Assembly: GCA_027604685.1 (NCBI GenBank)
Contig: JADHYX010000145.1
Coordinates: forward strand, 1-49,782
Length of the DNA: 49,782 nt
Direction of reading: 5' to 3'
From: Lobulomyces angularis
Lineage: Eukaryota > Chytridiomycota > Chytridiomycetes > Lobulomycetales > Lobulomycetaceae
The translations under genes and the position numbers were made by a program. The first letter of the stretch is position 1, and every line of letters begins with the position of its first letter. Shown here piece after piece: positions 47,038 to 49,782 of the stretch. The notes below the pieces were generated by a model. The model did not search any database, was not told the DNA's origin, and worked only from the letters and a program-made list of their open reading frames with translations.

Positions 47038-47657
47038 ACTTTATTATACCCACAGGAAATTTATTATACTTTGTGTTAAATAAAGTTCATACTCTAGTTA
47101 ACCATATTTTTAACTAATACATTGGATTATAAGCGTTAAAGATAAGCATCAAGTAAGTAAATTTTATCCATCTGAAAGGTTTAAATTGTGGTATATTTTT
47201 CCATATCTTCTTTAATTATTATAGTTTATACGTGCACCTATCCTTATCTAACTAATATAAAACTATAATAATTAGGGCCCCCTTATAGTTAGCTAATACT
47301 AACGCTGACTAGGGGGAAGTATGAAATAATTAATAAGTGAAATAATAGTTGAAATTAAACTACATAGTAAGATATGATTAATGTTGGAATTTGTTTACCC
47401 ACATTAAAGAAATTAAAAACGAATATCCGACTCAAGTGAATAAAATGTTAACTTCTTATATATTTAAGTAGTAAATAAAATGTATAGGTAAAAGAAGTGA
47501 ACATAGTTATATCCTATTTTACTGTGGGTATAATAAAAAAATGCATGATTAAAAATCTCACACGATGGAATAAGGAGTCACTAAAGGATTAGCAGCAGGT
47601 ATATAATTATCAGGATGCTAATTAGGAGTCTATCATATACTACGTAGTATTCGTGGA

Positions 47658-47673
47658 ATTACCGGCTACGCAA
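47658..47673 (-). repeat. short dispersed repeat ATTACCGGCTACGCAA
   Basis: Identical to the copy at 29122-29137. Confidence 0.8.
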
Positions 47674-47903
47674 TAAACTTCTTATAAAATTGTGCTCATT
47701 TTATTATTCTTATAAAATTGTGGACTGACACGGTTAGCATAAGGACTAGTTAGCGTTAACTGACTCAACGAAAGATAATGGCTTAAAGGTTACCGTCAGC
47801 GTTTTTTTTTCTACCGGGCTTTTTTTTGGTCTTTCCTTTTTCCATTTGTAAGCATTGATAGATCCGCCAATTTTACTATCTTTAGTAGTTACCCTTAATT
47901 AAA

Positions 47904-47924
47904 CCTGCTAGCGCGCTAGCTAGT
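47904..47924. repeat. palindrome CTAGCGCGCTAG
   Basis: Perfect palindrome inside CCTGCTAGCGCGCTAGCTAG. It may be a remodelled GC element, since it shares GCGCGC and an AGCT edge. Confidence 0.6.
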
Positions 47925-48179
47925 AGTCAGCCATCCTTTTCTGTTTAATTTGATACAACCAACAGAACGCTGACTATTATTACACGCCATGCGTAGCATG
48001 GATTGGACTATATCATAAATAAAATAGTATATCTAAATTTTCAATATTATTTTGTTAGCCAGTAAAGATAAAAGGTATAAATGAACCATGATAATAGGAT
48101 TTAAATACTAATCGACTTAAAATTTTATAATTTATTCATTTATGACAATATAATATATATGGAGATAAAAGGTGTTTGT

Positions 48180-48500
48180 AGCTTGTTATAGACGGCAGGA
48201 ATACAAGACAGAATTAGGCAAAATTACCGAGATTTCTAAATATAACTCATGTGGCGGCTCCTATAGTAACCCTGATTGACAAACTGGTCTCGCCAGACGA
48301 AATCACCAAAATGCAGATCCTTGCTAAAGGACGCCGTGCATTGGTCAACGAATCATTTATAATTCGAGCAATCTTGAACTATTAACCTTTGCAGCACGTT
48401 GTTATGACGCGGAATCTATACGCATAAAATTAGATAAAATCCATCAACTCTTTGTAAAACACTTATCACAATCGCCAAGGCTGTTATAGCAGCAAATTGT
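48180..48500 (+). pseudogene. GC-richer coding relic, unlike its neighbours
   Basis: Base composition and codons (GAC, ACC, CGC, GCA) differ from the surrounding AT-rich DNA. One frame reads PIVTLIDKLVSPDEITKMQI, LAKGRRALVNESF; after a single-base shift it reads SSNLELLTFAARCYDAESIR, IKLDKIHQLFVKHLSQSP. An upstream frame has YRRQEYKTELGKITEISKYN. This is what a recently transferred nuclear (or other foreign) exon would look like. I do not recognise the protein. Confidence 0.5.
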
Positions 48501-49782
48501 AAACATCTTTAAACCTTACTTATAGGTAAACCTATATTGAAATTATATAAACCCCGACTAAATATATTGGTGTTCATTTAATGCCAAGCTTAAACAGTAA
48601 TTATAATTGAAACATGCTATTATCAATTATCTTATGCTCAATTACATTGCTAATGTCACTATCATAATTAGCTCCTCTCCATACGACTTCCTCCTAGTCA
48701 TCCCTCTAATAATAAGTATATACCCAGGTACTAACAGAGGTCTCTGTAAACTATGTTGTTATATTTAGCTGGTTTTGTAGGGATTAGTAAAATGCAAACA
48801 CCTATATTATTTAGGACCTACACCACTATTAATAGACAAATAAACGTAGCATTAGGCTATTGTTACAATATATAATAGAGGACTGGTTATGAATTCCTTT
48901 AATAAGCAGAGATAATAATCTAAAATGTTTGTTTTAAGATAAGAAACAATGTAATAAATACTACTTTCACTGGGGTTGATTAGTAATATAGTTTTCATTA
49001 GGTACGCATAGGTATTCTTATCGAGTACGTTTAATTGTGTAGATTTTATAACCGTTCATTGGCTTGTAATAAACTTGTGCCGATACACAATATCAGTTGT
49101 AGTTACATCACAAATGGTTCACTTTATTGTAAATAGGGTGACTTAGTCCCTGACCAGACTGCAGTCGTACTAATAGCATATCAGTCCACATTGGCCATAA
49201 GACGAGGTTACCATGAAATCATTCCTAGATAATTTGATATTACAAAGTACGATATTTCAAATACATTGCACACTAATATATTTTTCTTACCGAATATTAA
49301 AAAAGATAAAAATGTACGAATAAATGAATTAGACCACTTAAAAAATGCGCCCCTCATTTTTTATTAAATTTATGCCGAATATTCTAACTGTTATAATAAG
49401 TGGAAGGAATAATTTAATATAAGATGGTACGGTTTTATGTGATATTATAATTTTATATCAAGTGAAAGTGAAATAACAGTCTTTAAATGTCAACATACAG
49501 ATTGAGATAATTATAAACGAATAATAATAGACAATATTACAATACTATTTATTATTCAAGGTATTGAATAGAATGTATAAATTCTGCGGTATTAATATTA
49601 ACTATGCTGATAATATGTAGTAACATCAATAAATATATTTATTAAACTGGTATACAAGTAAATATGCATTAATTCAATATTATGTTACTAATTGTATTTA
49701 TGATAGGCTAATATAAAATAGAGATAGATAAGTTGGGGTAGTATTTCGACTACACTTTCCAGTACAGTCACCTTGTTTCGAC
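48501..49782. other. AT-rich spacer to the window end
   Basis: No gene supported on either strand. Moderate-complexity sequence without tRNA or rRNA signatures. Confidence 0.45.

Larger units (their letters stand above)
46561..48175. other. spacer
   Basis: About 1.6 kb. Two short GC repeats, a palindromic CTAGCGCGCTAG at 47907-47920, and homopolymer T runs at 47802 and 47820. Nothing recognised as a gene; protein-like stretches on the minus strand at 46590-46640 are too short to call. Confidence 0.45.

Noticed and set aside
3701..47924. CRISPR array
   Set aside because: The GC-rich repeats are irregularly spaced over tens of kilobases and in both orientations, not an array.

Overview
The window looks like a piece of a large, very AT-rich fungal mitochondrial genome, most likely from a chytrid (Chytridiomycota). 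The strongest clue is the genetic code. In cob, nad5, atp6 and both intron endonuclease genes, TAG falls in frame at positions where leucine is conserved, TGG encodes tryptophan, and TAA is the stop. UAG=Leu is the known chytrid mitochondrial code. Group I introns, very long spacers and scattered GC-rich hairpin elements fit the same picture. I cannot name the species.

Layout. 1-2168 (minus): 5' part of cob, with two group I introns (LAGLIDADG and GIY-YIG endonucleases) around an 18-nt micro-exon; the rest of cob lies outside the window. 2169-9066: long spacer with GC elements, hairpins and decayed ORFs. 9067-15800: remnants of an integrated linear plasmid (invertron): a polymerase half of a family B DNA polymerase with a long C-terminal extension (plus), a convergent phage-type RNA polymerase (minus), and then the exonuclease half of a DNA polymerase (plus). 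All are broken by frameshifts or TAA codons. 17780-18640 (minus): a second, diverged copy of the DNA polymerase tail. 19200-19620 and 25980-26130: cob-like fragments. 27025-27325: a nad5 fragment that reads TGA as Trp and differs clearly from the resident nad5, so probably foreign. 32187-34046: a protein-coding relic resembling nuclear Crinkler-type nuclease-kinase proteins, now full of lesions. 35314-39869 (minus): nad5 with one group I intron and an unusual in-frame C-terminal extension of several hundred residues. 43162-44217 (minus): atp6 with an N-terminal tandem peptide repeat. 45577-45647 (minus): tRNA-Val, the only tRNA I recognise. 46060-46500 (minus): a decayed nad2-like fragment.

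How it fits together. The intact genes (cob, nad5, atp6) encode subunits of complexes III, I and V and are all on the minus strand. Everything else is either intron machinery, plasmid-derived replication and transcription genes in decay, or imported and duplicated gene fragments in a spacer seeded with two dispersed GC-rich repeat families. The core genes carry no frameshifts, so the many lesions in plasmid and foreign sequences are probably real and not sequencing error. No rRNA gene, cox gene or CRISPR array was recognised.
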